Shown: positions 17,891 through 27,384, counted from the first letter of the stretch. The stretch is 64,000 nt of DNA from CAVRXQ01 sp963725215 (GCA_963725215.1 CAVRXQ010000002.1:558001-622000), one strand, 5' to 3'. The notes: generated from the sequence alone by a model not told the origin. A program made the numbers and translations.

Positions 17891-19573
17891 ATGACCGAGG
17901 CGGCGAATCCGGCACGGACGACCGGCAGAGCGCTTCTCGCGAATGCGGCGACGAACAAGGACGTCGCGTTCTCAGAGGACGAACGGGACGAGTTCGGAGT
18001 GCGCGGACTTCTTCCATGGCGCATCGCGACGATCGAGGACCAGATGGCCCTCGAGCTCGAGCACCTGCGGCGAAAAGGTGACGACGTCGAGCGGTACATC
18101 GGGCTCGCGGCACTGCGGGATCGCAACGAGACCCTGTTCTTTCGGCTCCTCGTCGAGCACCTGGACGAGCTCGCGCCGATCGTCTACACGCCGACCGTCG
18201 GTCGGGCGTGCCACGAGTTCAGCCACGTGATGCGCCGGCCCCGCGGGGTGTGGGTGACGCCTGAAGACATCGACCGCATTCCCGAGTTGCTGCGCAACAG
18301 CGGCCAGGACGATGTCCGACTCATCGTCGCGACGGACAACGAACGGATTCTCGGCCTCGGAGATCAGGGCGCGGGCGGCATGGGGATCCCGATCGGCAAG
18401 TTGGAGCTGTACACGGCGGGCGCGGGCGTCCACCCGAGTCTCACCCTTCCCGTCTCGCTCGATTGCGGGACGGACAACGACGCGCTTCGAGATGACCCGC
18501 TTTATCTAGGGTATCCGAAGCCGCGCCTTCGCGGCGCGGCCTACGACGAGTTCATCGAAGCATTCGTCGAAGCCGTCATCGAGGTCTACCCGCACGCGAT
18601 CTTGCAATGGGAGGACTTCAAGCAGCAGAACGCCTTCCGCCTTCTCAACCGCTACCGCGGACGCATCGCGAGCTTCAACGACGACATCCAAGGCACAGCC
18701 GCGGTGGTGCTGAGCGGGATCCTCGCCGCGCTCCGACGGAGCGGCGAAGATCTCGTCGGTCAGCGCCTTGTCTTCTGCGGCGCCGGTGCGGCGTGCCTCG
18801 GCATCGCTCGCCTTGTCCGCGACGCGATGACCGAGCAAGGTGCGACGACCGACGAGGTCCGGCGCGCCATAGTCATGCTCGACTCACATGGACTCGTCGC
18901 CGAGGACCGAGACGACCTTGACGAGTTCAAGCGGGAGTTCGCGCTCTCGCCTGACGCCCTAAAAGAGTGGCGGCTTGATGCCGATGAGGCGCGTGACCTC
19001 GCATCCGTCGTCGCCCGGGTGCGCCCGACGGTCCTCATCGGCGCAACGGGAGTCCGAGGAGCATTCAACGAACGCGCGCTCCGAGCGATGGCCCAAAGCG
19101 TCGACAACCCGGTCGTCTTCGCACTCTCGAACCCGACCGCGAACTCCGAAGCGACGCCGGAAGAGATCCTCGACTGGACCGACGGCGCGGCGCTCGTCGC
19201 CACCGGGAGCCCTTTCGATCCCGTCGAGATCGATCGAGAGCAACGGATCATCGGTCAGGCTAACAACGTGTTCGTCTTTCCCGGCGTCGGACTGGGGGCG
19301 ATCGTGGCGCGAACTCGAGAACTGACCGACGAGATGTTCCTTGCCGCGGCGAAGACGCTCTCGCAGAGCGTCGTTGACGAGCGCCTCGAAAAGGGGGCGA
19401 TCTACCCTTCGCTCGACGATCTGCGCGAGGTTTCACTGCGAATCGCCATCACCCTGGCCGAGACGGCGCGCGCAGGTGGGTCTGCCCGCATCATCGGTGA
19501 CACCGAGATCGAACGCGATATCGCCAGCGCGATGTGGTTTCCCGAATATGGTCGCCAGCTCTCTGGTGGGTAG
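17891..19573 (+). CDS. Malic enzyme, SfcA/large-subunit type
   Basis: Second malate-decarboxylating enzyme, 560 residues, of the long MaeA/SfcA class. Motifs: RGLLPWRIATIEDQ, PIVYTPTVGRACHEFSHV, the metal/malate region LQWEDFKQQNAFRLL, FNDDIQGTAAVVLSG, the nucleotide site FCGAGAACLGIARL, FALSNPTANSEATPE and GQANNVFVFPGVGLGA. The ATG at 17891 is preceded by GGGAGG seven bases away; an ATG at 17840 lacks a ribosome site. It diverges from the ACT-type malic enzyme across about 200 bp. Cofactor preference (NAD or NADP) is not decidable by eye. Confidence 0.9.
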   Translation: MTEAANPARTTGRALLANAATNKDVAFSEDERDEFGVRGLLPWRIATIEDQMALELEHLRRKGDDVERYIGLAALRDRNETLFFRLLVEHLDELAPIVYTPTVGRACHEFSHVMRRPRGVWVTPEDIDRIPELLRNSGQDDVRLIVATDNERILGLGDQGAGGMGIPIGKLELYTAGAGVHPSLTLPVSLDCGTDNDALRDDPLYLGYPKPRLRGAAYDEFIEAFVEAVIEVYPHAILQWEDFKQQNAFRLLNRYRGRIASFNDDIQGTAAVVLSGILAALRRSGEDLVGQRLVFCGAGAACLGIARLVRDAMTEQGATTDEVRRAIVMLDSHGLVAEDRDDLDEFKREFALSPDALKEWRLDADEARDLASVVARVRPTVLIGATGVRGAFNERALRAMAQSVDNPVVFALSNPTANSEATPEEILDWTDGAALVATGSPFDPVEIDREQRIIGQANNVFVFPGVGLGAIVARTRELTDEMFLAAAKTLSQSVVDERLEKGAIYPSLDDLREVSLRIAITLAETARAGGSARIIGDTEIERDIASAMWFPEYGRQLSGG

Positions 19574-19755
19574 TTGCCTTCGCGCGAAGGCGTTCAAACC
19601 CCCGCAAACAAGTCGCAAGCGCGTGGTGGATCGATCGGATATGCGATTGCAGGGCCGCCGGACTCGAACTGATACAGCAGGTCGATACCCTGCGCGCATC
19701 GAAGGTCGTCCCAACGCCTTCCTCGATCCGTCCGATTCGGAGAAAGGAACACGCG

Positions 19756-20217
19756 TTGCGGCGGTGCGGCGATCGGAGGGCGATCAGGACGCTTTTGGCC
19801 GCGTTCCCCTCGTACCTCGCGACCTACGAGGAGCTCGTCTCGAGCCGCGGAGACCAGCTCTCCGCGGCGACCGTTTTCGCCGACCTCGCGTGCGAAACCG
19901 ACCAGATGCTTCTCGGCCTTCGCGACGGCGACAAAATCCGCCTCGAGGAGGTCTTCACCGCCTTGGAGAGGGTCGTCTCAGATCCTCAAGTGGACGCGGC
20001 GCAGGTGATCTCGGTCTTCTTCTCCACGCTCTCGCCGACGGCGCGTCTCAGGGCTGACACGTACCTCCATCCGAGGTCCGCGCGTCTCGCCGACGATCAA
20101 GGGCACTCCGGGGAGACGGAGGAAGACTCCGGCGTCAGCCGCGCAGCACCGCCCCAGTTTCGGTCTCGGCCGCGGCGATACAGCGGGCGCGCGCCGCGGA
20201 GACGTCGGCGTCTGTGA
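19756..20217 (+). CDS. Hypothetical protein
   Basis: Possible small soluble protein of 153 residues. The middle reads like a real helical domain (LLAAFPSYLATYEELVSS... TVFADLACETDQMLLGL... SPTARLRADTYLHP). The suggested start is TTG at 19756 with GAGAAAGGAAC upstream; an ATG in the same frame at 19534 would overlap the malic enzyme. The last 83 bases overlap the 3' end of pheT on the other strand, which argues for caution: a shorter true end or an indel is possible. No family recognised. Confidence 0.4.
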   Translation: MRRCGDRRAIRTLLAAFPSYLATYEELVSSRGDQLSAATVFADLACETDQMLLGLRDGDKIRLEEVFTALERVVSDPQVDAAQVISVFFSTLSPTARLRADTYLHPRSARLADDQGHSGETEEDSGVSRAAPPQFRSRPRRYSGRAPRRRRRL

Positions 20218-22636
20218 GCGTGCGGTCGAGCGCCGAGAACCGGATCCGGTACGTCAAGCTGCGAGTCCCCTGCGCCAGGCCGTCGCCGCGGTACACGTCG
20301 ACGAGGTCGACGCGCTCAACCCATTCCCCCGCCGCCTCTTCGAGCAGGGCCTCAAGCCGCTCGACGGACACATCGTCCGGTACGGCGAAGGACAGGTCGA
20401 TGTCGCTCGAGGGAAAGCGACTCACCGGCCGCGCGCGCTCGGCAAGACGCTCCAGTCGCAGGAATCGCTTGAGGTCGAGACTCAGCCATCCGACGCGCCG
20501 ACCGGAGGCATCGATGCTCTCGAGAACTTCGGGGTCGACCTCTCCGACCACGCCGATCGGTTCGCCGTGCAAACTCATCTTCTCGATCGTCGCCACCCGC
20601 GTCGGATGGATGCCGAACGCCACAGGGTCCGACGGTTTCGATGACAGTCCACCTTCCTTGATCCTGTAGCGGCGCCGATCGATCCGCAACGTCGCGGCAA
20701 GGAAGTACAAGCAGTCCACGGCCGTGCGCGCGTCGTCGCCGTCGCGCGCGAACAGCACACCGAGATGCTCGCGTTCGATCGGCGCGTCCTGGGGCGCGCT
20801 TGGGTAGCGGAACACCTTTCCGATCTCGAACAGCCGCAACGAGGCGTTGCGGGTCGCGACGTTGCGACGCAGCGCGTCGAGGAGGCCCGGCAACAAGTTG
20901 GTGCGCAGCGCGTTCTCCTCGCGCACCACGGGATTGACGAGCGTCAGCGGGCGCAGACCCTGGCCCGCGACGCGGTCCCTTTCAGGATCGACGATCGCAT
21001 TCGTCCAGGCTTCTTCGGCGCCAAAGCTCGCGAGCATCCGGCCGATCTGTCGGCGATCCCTTTGGTACGCGCTGAGCGAACCGACCCGAGCGGGGCGTGG
21101 CAGCGTCGGCGCGATCTGCTCGTAGCCGTGATGGCGGGCGATCTCTTCGACGACGTCGACTTCGAGCGTGACGTCCGGACGGAACGACGGCGCGGAGACA
21201 GAAAGACCCTTTGGCGCCTTGCCGGCCGAAAACCCGATCGGCGCGAGCAGCGAGCGGATCGCCCTGCGGTCAAGATCGGTTCCGAGCAACTCGTTCACCC
21301 GATCCGTCCGTACGTAGATGGGCGGGGACTGCGACGGGGTCCCGACCGCGTCGGCGGTCCCACGGGCGACGATCGGCGGGATGACGCCGTGTTCGACATG
21401 CCCGGCGACGATGAGCTGGGCGACTCGGGTCGCGGCGGTACTGAGGCCGGCCGGATCGATTCCACGCCAGAACCGGACCGATGCCTCCGTGCGGATGTCC
21501 TGGCGGAGCGAGGTCGCGCCGACGACCGATTGCGCGAAGTCCGCCGACTCGACGATGACGTTCGACGTCGAGTCGGAGATCTCGCTCGAAGCACCACCCA
21601 TGATCCCGGCGAGACCGACCGCGACGTCGTTCGCGTCACAGATCAGCAGATCCTCGACCAGCATCGTCTCGCCGCGTCGGCTGCGATGCTCGCCCAATAC
21701 CCGTTGCGTGCCGTCGAGGGTGACGAGGCGTTCGGCGGGGCGCGCGAAACGCACGTGGAAGCCTCCCCCGCCGAGGCGGTCGAGGTCGTAGGGGTGAGTC
21801 GGCTGACCCCGCTCGAGCATCGTGTAATTCGACGCGTCGACGACTGCGTTGATCGGTCGCATTCCAGAAAGGATCAGGCGACGTTGCACGTCTCGTGGGG
21901 CCGGTACCGCCGAGACGCCGGTGACGACGCGCGCGACGAAGCGTCGACAGGCGCTCGGCGCTTCAATCGAAATCGCCACCAACCGGTTCGCGGCGAGGCC
22001 GGTTTCTTCCACAGTCACCTGTCCGACCCCGAAGGGGATGCGGCGATGTGCGGCGACGTCGCGAGCGACGCCGATGATGGACAACAGATCGGGGCGGTTG
22101 GGCTCGATGTCGAGATCGAAGACGACGTCTCGTTCCAGCCCGAGATAGTCCTCGAGCGTCGAGCCGACGGGCAACGCGACGTGCGCATCGCGTCCTTTCG
22201 GCGGCGAGAACAAAACGAAGATGCCCCTCGCGTCCGAACCGAGTCCGAGTTCACGAACCGAACAGATCATCCCTTCGGACGCGACTCCGCGCATCTCCCT
22301 GCGGCCGATTTCGACGCCACCCGGAAGTCGCGCCCCCACCGTCGCGAACGCCACGTAGTCGCCCACGTCGAAATTGAAAGCGCCGCAGACGACGCTCGTC
22401 GGTACACCTCCGGCGTCGACCAGGACCTTGCGGATGCGATCCGCGCCCGAGATCGCCTCGACCTCGAGGACCCGTGCGACGACGACGCCCTTGAAGTCCG
22501 CGTCGTACGGCTCGATGTGTTCGACGTTCATGCCGAGCATGCTGAGCTCGTTCGCGAACGCGCGAAGTCCCGAGGTGTCACGCGGATCGAGCTCGATCGG
22601 CGTGAACTCCTTCAACCAGGAGAGCGGGACGCGCAC
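20135..22636 (-). CDS. pheT: Phenylalanyl-tRNA synthetase beta subunit
   Basis: Large subunit of the (alpha-beta)2 PheRS, charging tRNA-Phe with phenylalanine. It is 833 residues, starting VRVPLSWLKEF. Visible regions are the EMAP/tRNA-binding domain (VVVARVLEVEAISGADRIRKV), the B3/B4 editing region (DASNYTMLERGQPTHPYDLD), the B5 domain and the C-terminal ferredoxin-like anticodon domain (SRFPSSDIDLSFAVP). The GTG at 22636 follows AAAGGTC and lies 25 bp after pheS. Confidence 0.96.
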   Translation of the reverse strand: MRVPLSWLKEFTPIELDPRDTSGLRAFANELSMLGMNVEHIEPYDADFKGVVVARVLEVEAISGADRIRKVLVDAGGVPTSVVCGAFNFDVGDYVAFATVGARLPGGVEIGRREMRGVASEGMICSVRELGLGSDARGIFVLFSPPKGRDAHVALPVGSTLEDYLGLERDVVFDLDIEPNRPDLLSIIGVARDVAAHRRIPFGVGQVTVEETGLAANRLVAISIEAPSACRRFVARVVTGVSAVPAPRDVQRRLILSGMRPINAVVDASNYTMLERGQPTHPYDLDRLGGGGFHVRFARPAERLVTLDGTQRVLGEHRSRRGETMLVEDLLICDANDVAVGLAGIMGGASSEISDSTSNVIVESADFAQSVVGATSLRQDIRTEASVRFWRGIDPAGLSTAATRVAQLIVAGHVEHGVIPPIVARGTADAVGTPSQSPPIYVRTDRVNELLGTDLDRRAIRSLLAPIGFSAGKAPKGLSVSAPSFRPDVTLEVDVVEEIARHHGYEQIAPTLPRPARVGSLSAYQRDRRQIGRMLASFGAEEAWTNAIVDPERDRVAGQGLRPLTLVNPVVREENALRTNLLPGLLDALRRNVATRNASLRLFEIGKVFRYPSAPQDAPIEREHLGVLFARDGDDARTAVDCLYFLAATLRIDRRRYRIKEGGLSSKPSDPVAFGIHPTRVATIEKMSLHGEPIGVVGEVDPEVLESIDASGRRVGWLSLDLKRFLRLERLAERARPVSRFPSSDIDLSFAVPDDVSVERLEALLEEAAGEWVERVDLVDVYRGDGLAQGTRSLTYRIRFSALDRTLTDADVSAARARCIAAAETETGAVLRG

Positions 22637-22661
22637 CTTGCGGGACCTTTCTTTTTTCGAC

Positions 22662-23750
22662 TCAGAGCTGTCGCAGGAAGCGAACGTCGTTCTCAACGAA
22701 GTTGCGTACGTCGTCGACGTCGTGGCGCGACATCGCGATGCGGTCGATGCCGAATCCGAACGCGAAGCCCGACCACACCTCGGGGTCGACGCCGACCGCT
22801 TGGAAGACCGCCGGGTGAACGAGGCCGCATCCCCCGAGCTCGATCCATCCGATGCCCCCGCACGTTCGACACCCGCGACCGCCGCAGATCGAGCATGTGA
22901 TGTCGAACTCCGCCGACGGTTCGGTGAACGGGAAGTACCCGGGACGTAGCCGTGCCCTCACGTCCGTCCCGAAGATCGCCGCGACGAAGGTGTCGATCGT
23001 GCCGGCGAGATCGGCGAAGGTGATCCCCTTGTCAACGACGAGCGCTTCCAGCTGATTAAAGCACGGCAGGTGCGTCGCGTCGGGAGTGTCACGCCGATAG
23101 CAGCGGCCGGGCACGACCGCGTAGATCGGAAGGTCGCCGCGTTCCAACAGGTGGATCTGCACCGGCGAGGTGTGAGTCCTCAAGAGCACCGAATCCTCTT
23201 CGCCGAGGTCGATGAAGAAGCTGTCGTGCGAGGAACGCACGGGATGACCCGGCCCGATGTTCAGCGCGGTGAAGTTGTACCAATCGGTCTCGACTTCGGG
23301 ACCTTCGGCGATCTCGTAACCCATGCCGACGAAGATGTCTTCGAGCTCCCACCGTACTTTCGTCACGGGGTGGAGGTGTCCCGGCTCCGGTTTCGGGAGG
23401 ACCTCGCTCAAAAAAAGACGGTCTTGCGCGAGGACCTTCTCGCGAACGTCGCGGGAGAGCTCGCCGCGGCGTACGGCGACGGACGATTCGAGGCGTTCGC
23501 GCGCGGTGTTGAGGGCGGCACCGAAGCGCTTGCGGGCTTCCTCGTCGAGCGCGCCGAGCTCACGCTTCCACCTCGAAAGCTGAGAACGCTTGCCGAGGTA
23601 TCGGATATCGAAGTCGTCGAGATCGGAGAGGGATTTCGCAGCGGTGATCGCCTCGCGCGCTTCGCCGAAGTGACGGTCGAGCGCCGAGATCGTCAGCGTC
23701 TCAGGGCGCGCTTTTTCCTTGGCGTGCTCGGTCGACATGGGTCCGCTCAT
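22662..23750 (-). CDS. pheS: Phenylalanyl-tRNA synthetase alpha subunit
   Basis: Catalytic subunit of PheRS, 362 residues. N-terminal coiled coil at about 15-95; class II motifs include HPVTKVRWELEDIFVGMGYE, RTHTSPVQIH (motif 2) and FGFGIDRIAMSRHDVDD (motif 3). A Cys-rich insert, CSICGGRGCRTCGG, before GWIELGGCG forms a likely zinc knuckle found in some bacterial PheS. The ATG overlaps the stop of the upstream methyltransferase (ATGA at 23747-23750). Confidence 0.96.
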   Translation of the reverse strand: MSGPMSTEHAKEKARPETLTISALDRHFGEAREAITAAKSLSDLDDFDIRYLGKRSQLSRWKRELGALDEEARKRFGAALNTARERLESSVAVRRGELSRDVREKVLAQDRLFLSEVLPKPEPGHLHPVTKVRWELEDIFVGMGYEIAEGPEVETDWYNFTALNIGPGHPVRSSHDSFFIDLGEEDSVLLRTHTSPVQIHLLERGDLPIYAVVPGRCYRRDTPDATHLPCFNQLEALVVDKGITFADLAGTIDTFVAAIFGTDVRARLRPGYFPFTEPSAEFDITCSICGGRGCRTCGGIGWIELGGCGLVHPAVFQAVGVDPEVWSGFAFGFGIDRIAMSRHDVDDVRNFVENDVRFLRQL

Positions 23751-24532
23751 CGTACGACGTCGTTTCTCCGGTGTTTTTCCTGACGTACCCGCTCGTAGCA
23801 GATGACCGCGGCGGCCGTCGCGACGTTGAGCGACTCGGTCGAACCCGCCATCGGGATCGATACCGAGGCGTCGAGAGTGGATCCAAGTTGTGCGGTGAGC
23901 CCCGAGGCCTCGTTGCCGAGGACAAAGGCGACCTTTTTCGGGAAGGCGAAATCGGTCGGGTCGCTTCCACCCGAAGCCGCGGTGCCGATCGCGACAAATC
24001 CGCTCGCTCGCAGTGCAGCGAGCACCGCCGGGGGTTCGTCACCGTCCACGACCGGTACCGAAAAACATGACCCGGCTGAAGCGCGCACCGCCTTCGGACT
24101 CCGCCAATCGGCACAGCCGGCGCAAGCCACGACCCCTCCGACTCCCGTCGCGTCGGCGACGCGCAAGATCGCGCCGAGGTTCCCCGGATCGCGCACGTCG
24201 ACAAGAACGACCAAGGTGTCTTCGCCGGTGATGTCGTCGAGCGAACGGGAAGCCTTCTTTATCGTCGCGATCAACGGCTGGGGTGTGCGGGAGTCCGCGA
24301 CCTTCTCGATCACGCCCGGGGCGAGGTCGAAGATCGCGACGTGCGCATCCTTCGCCCTCGCGACGAGCGCGCGACCGCTCTCGGCGTCAGCGGCGGGGGG
24401 TGCGACGTACAGCGCTTCAAAGTCTGCGCCGGCATCAAGCGCGGCGGCGATCACCTTCTCGCCCTCCGCGACGATCGCACCTTCGCGGCGACGATCGGCG
24501 CGCTTATCGATGAGGCGCCGCAGCCGCCGCAC
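23747..24532 (-). CDS. TrmH/SpoU family RNA 2'-O-methyltransferase
   Basis: SAM-dependent ribose methyltransferase of tRNA or rRNA, 261 residues. It has an N-terminal substrate-binding domain, then the SPOUT knot: VVLVDVRDPGNLGAILRVADATG, FVLGNEASGL and SIPMAGSTESLNVATAAAV. It stands between rplT and pheS, a common bacterial order. The GTG at 24532 has an AAAGG directly against it, so the start is less certain than the domain call. Confidence 0.9.
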   Translation of the reverse strand: MRRLRRLIDKRADRRREGAIVAEGEKVIAAALDAGADFEALYVAPPAADAESGRALVARAKDAHVAIFDLAPGVIEKVADSRTPQPLIATIKKASRSLDDITGEDTLVVLVDVRDPGNLGAILRVADATGVGGVVACAGCADWRSPKAVRASAGSCFSVPVVDGDEPPAVLAALRASGFVAIGTAASGGSDPTDFAFPKKVAFVLGNEASGLTAQLGSTLDASVSIPMAGSTESLNVATAAAVICYERVRQEKHRRNDVVR

Positions 24533-24564
24533 CTTTTGGTGGTGCGGACCGAGCGCGGCGTCGC

Positions 24565-24963
24565 TCAGGAAGCCGCCCGCTCGGAGTCTTTGTTTTCCGC
24601 GCCGTCTTGTTCGAGGTGGCGGCGGGCGATCCCGACGAGCTTGCCGAAGGTGTCCGAGTCGCGAACCGCGAGGTCGGCGAGGACCTTACGGTCGATCGCC
24701 ACCTCCGCGCGGTGCAGCCCCGCGATCAGTCGCGAGTAGCTCATCCCCTCCACGCGCGCGGCGGCGTTGATGCGCTGGATCCACAACTTGCGAAACTCGC
24801 TCTTGCGCTGGCGCCGGTCTCGGTACGCGTACTGCAGCGAGTGCATGACTTGCTCGTTCGCAGAGCGATACGAGCGCGACTTGTTGCCGTAGTAGCCCCG
24901 CGCCTGGCGCAGGACCTTCTTGTGTCCCTTTTTCGCTTGGACGGCGCGCTTGATCCTCGCCAC
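24565..24963 (-). CDS. rplT: Ribosomal protein bL20
   Basis: Large-subunit protein needed for early 50S assembly. The sequence begins MARIKRAVQAKKGHKKVLRQARGY in the usual bL20 manner, then WIQRINAAARVEGMSYSRLI. At 132 residues it is slightly longer than usual because of an acidic tail (HLEQDGAENKDSERAAS). The GTG start at 24963 is preceded by AAAGGAG. It is part of the infC-rpmI-rplT operon. Confidence 0.97.
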   Translation of the reverse strand: MARIKRAVQAKKGHKKVLRQARGYYGNKSRSYRSANEQVMHSLQYAYRDRRQRKSEFRKLWIQRINAAARVEGMSYSRLIAGLHRAEVAIDRKVLADLAVRDSDTFGKLVGIARRHLEQDGAENKDSERAAS

Positions 24964-25025
24964 CGTGCTCCTTTCTGATGCTCGTTCATCCCGGGCGAAG
25001 ACTCGCTGTGGCCCGGGTCTGGGCG

Positions 25026-25220
25026 TCAGATCCCGAGGATCCTCCGGACGCTCTTGCGGTCGGCGGACGACACCTCGGAATCACGTCCGAGACGCCGTGT
25101 CCTCACCGACGACTTCTTCTCCAAAAGGTGCGACCGGTTGGCGTGGCGACGGAGGATCTTCCCCGTCCCGGTCACCTTGAAGCGCGCCGCCGCGCCACGA
25201 TCGGTCTTCATCTTCGGCAT
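25026..25220 (-). CDS. rpmI: Ribosomal protein bL35
   Basis: Protein of 64 residues, highly basic, with the family start MPKMKTDRGAAARFKVTGTGK and the SHLLEKKSS region. It sits between infC and rplT as in most bacteria. Confidence 0.97.
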   Translation of the reverse strand: MPKMKTDRGAAARFKVTGTGKILRRHANRSHLLEKKSSVRTRRLGRDSEVSSADRKSVRRILGI

Positions 25221-25267
25221 CGCCGTTCCAATCTCCCCTTTCGGCGAGGCATGCCCCGCCGACCCGC

Positions 25268-25858
25268 TTACTCCGTCCCGTTCGACTCCGGCGCGTCCTG
25301 CGACGCCGCACGAGCCGCCTGCGATTGGCGGGCCCGCTTGTCCGGCGCCAGCACCATCACCATGTTCCTGCCGTCGAGTCGTGCCTCGGACTCGACCTTG
25401 CCGCTTCCTTCCACCTCCTGGGCGATCCTGTCCAGGATCTTCCGCCCGAGCTCGGGGTGGTACACCTCGCGGCCGCGGAACATGATCGTGATCTTCACCT
25501 TGTGCCCCTCGGCCAAGAATTTCGACACGCGCCGCGTCTTGGTCTCGAAGTCGCCCTGGCCGATCTTCGGCCGGTACTTCATCTCTTTGATCCCGACGTT
25601 CGTCGACCTGCGCCGCGATTCCTTCTGGCGCTGCGCCTCGTCGAACTTGAACTTCCCGTAGTCCATGATCCGGCAGACGGGAGGATCCGCGAGGGGTGCC
25701 ACCTCAACGAGATCGAGGTCCATTTCTCGGGCGATCGAAAGCGCTTCGGTGAGCGACTTGATCCCGAGCTGCTGACCCTCCGGATCGACGAGGCGAACCT
25801 CGAGCGCCCGGATCTGTTCGTTCATGCGCGGCTCGTTGATGGTGGGTGCTGTCGAGAT
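25268..25858 (-). CDS. infC: Translation initiation factor IF-3, ATC start
   Basis: IF-3 guards start-codon choice on the 30S subunit. The protein shows the N-domain (MNEQIRALEVRLVDPEGQQLGI), the linker KFKFDEAQRQKESRR and the C-domain (KIGQGDFETKTRRVSKFL, TIMFRGREVYHPELG). The first ATG, at 25825, is internal to the conserved N-terminus. Eleven codons upstream an ATC (25858) gives ISTAPTINEPR, with AAGGAG nine bases before it and a stop just beyond. infC genes are known to use such rare starts for autoregulation, so 25858 is preferred (196 residues). Confidence 0.93.
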   Translation of the reverse strand: MSTAPTINEPRMNEQIRALEVRLVDPEGQQLGIKSLTEALSIAREMDLDLVEVAPLADPPVCRIMDYGKFKFDEAQRQKESRRRSTNVGIKEMKYRPKIGQGDFETKTRRVSKFLAEGHKVKITIMFRGREVYHPELGRKILDRIAQEVEGSGKVESEARLDGRNMVMVLAPDKRARQSQAARAASQDAPESNGTE

Positions 25859-26025
25859 CGGGCATCACTCCTTCCGGTTGTGCAGCAGGTGCCGCGTGGA
25901 AAGCGATGCCGAGGGCTGGACCCGAACCCGATGCACACGTCGGGCCTGGCCCTAAGACGGTGATCGGGTGGGAGCCGCGCGCCGCGACCCCGCTTTCCCG
26001 TTGAGTTTCCTCCTAGGGTAGCAAC

Positions 26026-26451
26026 GTGTCGAGTCTTTGGACACCCGAAGGTGAACATCGCGTCGGCGAGTCGGGCAAAGACTCACCTGATCGCTCCCGT
26101 CCGGCGGCAGGCGAGCAAGACGAGACCCCACCGTCAGATGCCGATGTCGACGCGTTGCGCCGCGACCTCGTCGAAGCGCCGGTCGAAGACATCGTGGCGA
26201 ACCACTGCTTCGGGCTCTTCCAACTCGCCGCGCTCCACTTGGACGAGCAGCCCCCGAATCTCGACAAGGCCCGCATCGCGATCGACGCCCTGGGCGGGAT
26301 CGTCGAGACGGTCGGCGACCGACTCGGTCCGCACGCCGAAGCTTTGAGGGGTGCACTGGCGAGCATCCGGCTCGCGTTCGTCGAGCTCTCGAAGCCGAGC
26401 AACGGCGAGTCGCCTCCACAGACGCCAGAAGGCGACGAAGCGGCCCCCTGA
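26026..26451 (+). CDS. DUF1844-like small protein
   Basis: Cytoplasmic protein of 141 residues. The disordered acidic N-terminus (about 1-45) is followed by a helical domain, VEDIVANHCFGLFQLAALHLD... LDKARIAIDALGGIVETVGDRLG, which resembles DUF1844 proteins often found next to infC in actinobacteria. GTG start at 26026, divergent from infC. Function unknown. Confidence 0.7.
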   Translation: MSSLWTPEGEHRVGESGKDSPDRSRPAAGEQDETPPSDADVDALRRDLVEAPVEDIVANHCFGLFQLAALHLDEQPPNLDKARIAIDALGGIVETVGDRLGPHAEALRGALASIRLAFVELSKPSNGESPPQTPEGDEAAP

Positions 26452-26454
26452 GGA

Positions 26455-26685
26455 TCAGCGCGGCGTGACCTTCGCCGCTTCGAACCTGCCGCGGGGCGCG
26501 AAAACGACGACGAAGTGGACCTCGGTCCCTACGGCGATCGCGCGTTTGCCGTCGGCGATCGCAGTCGCGTGGAACGCGTAGCGACCGCCGTCATCGGATT
26601 CGATCTCACCAAGGCCGACGTCCTCGTCGAAGGCGACCACCCAACCGGACTCGATCATGTCCGTCCGCGGCCCGATGTCGCTCAC
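26455..26685 (-). CDS. Cold-shock-like domain protein
   Basis: Short OB-fold protein of 76 residues, with GWVVAFDEDVGLGEIESDDG, YAFHATAIADGKRAI and EVHFVVVFAPRGRFEAAKV matching the CspA layout, although the RNP1 aromatic residues are poorly kept. The GTG at 26685 overlaps the stop of rpe (GTGA), suggesting coupled translation; an internal Met at 26658 would give the minimal domain. Confidence 0.7.
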   Translation of the reverse strand: MSDIGPRTDMIESGWVVAFDEDVGLGEIESDDGGRYAFHATAIADGKRAIAVGTEVHFVVVFAPRGRFEAAKVTPR

Positions 26686-27384
26686 AAGCGATCCTGGGAC
26701 GCCAGCGCCCGCTCGACCACTCGGCGCAGCTCGCGCACCGCTTTGGAAGGGCGCGGCGTTCCGTACACGGAGGTGCCGGCGACGAAGACCCGCGCCCCGG
26801 CGCACGCGGTCGTGTACACGCTGTCGGCGTCGATTCCCCCGTCGACCTCGATCACGACCGGCAGGTCACGGCGGGTGATCGCCTCGTAGGCGCGCGCGAT
26901 CTTCGGCACGACGGAATCGATGAACCCCTGCCCGCCGAATCCGGGGAAGACCGTCATCAACAACAACAGGTCGATCGACTCGAGGTAGGGCTCGGCAACC
27001 TCGAACTCGGTGTCGGGATTGAGCGCCAGACCGACGCCAAGGTTGCGTGCGCGCATCAGAGCGATGACCTCGCTCACCGAACCGACTTCGGCGTGCATCG
27101 TCGTGAGGTTTGCCCCTGCCCTGGCGAAAGCATCCACGAACTCGCCGGGGTTCGTGATCATCAGGTGGCAGTCGAAATACGCCTCGGAGTGCGCGCGCGG
27201 AAGACGCGACGACTGGAGGGCCGATCGTGAGATTCGGGACGAAGTGTCCGTCCATGACGTCGATGTGCAGCCAGTCGGTCTCTCCGGCCACCGAGCGCGC
27301 CGCGTCGGCCAGCTCGGCGAAGTCCGACGCCAGCAACGAAGGGTTGATCTTGAAGGTGTCTTGCCCAAGGACCGTGCCGCTCAA
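26682..27384 (-). CDS. rpe: Ribulose-phosphate 3-epimerase, frameshifted
   Basis: Interconverts ribulose-5-P and xylulose-5-P. The N-terminal part (KINPSLLASDFAELADAA, WLHIDVMDGHFVPNLTIGPP) and the C-terminal part (FDCHLMITNPGEFVDAFARA, LLLMTVFPGFGGQGFI, IEVDGGIDADSV, FVAGTSVYG) are in different frames. They join at about 27195-27212, where one extra base explains the shift. All active-site Asp/His motifs are present across the two halves, so this is probably a sequence error. The TTG start overlaps the fmt stop (TTGA). Confidence 0.85.

Noticed and set aside
19655..19690. T-loop-like GTTCGAGTCC on the minus strand
   Set aside because: The flanking bases do not pair into a T-stem or acceptor; not a tRNA.
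20765..22900. 711-codon open frame on the plus strand
   Set aside because: Antisense of pheT and pheS; no recognisable domain.
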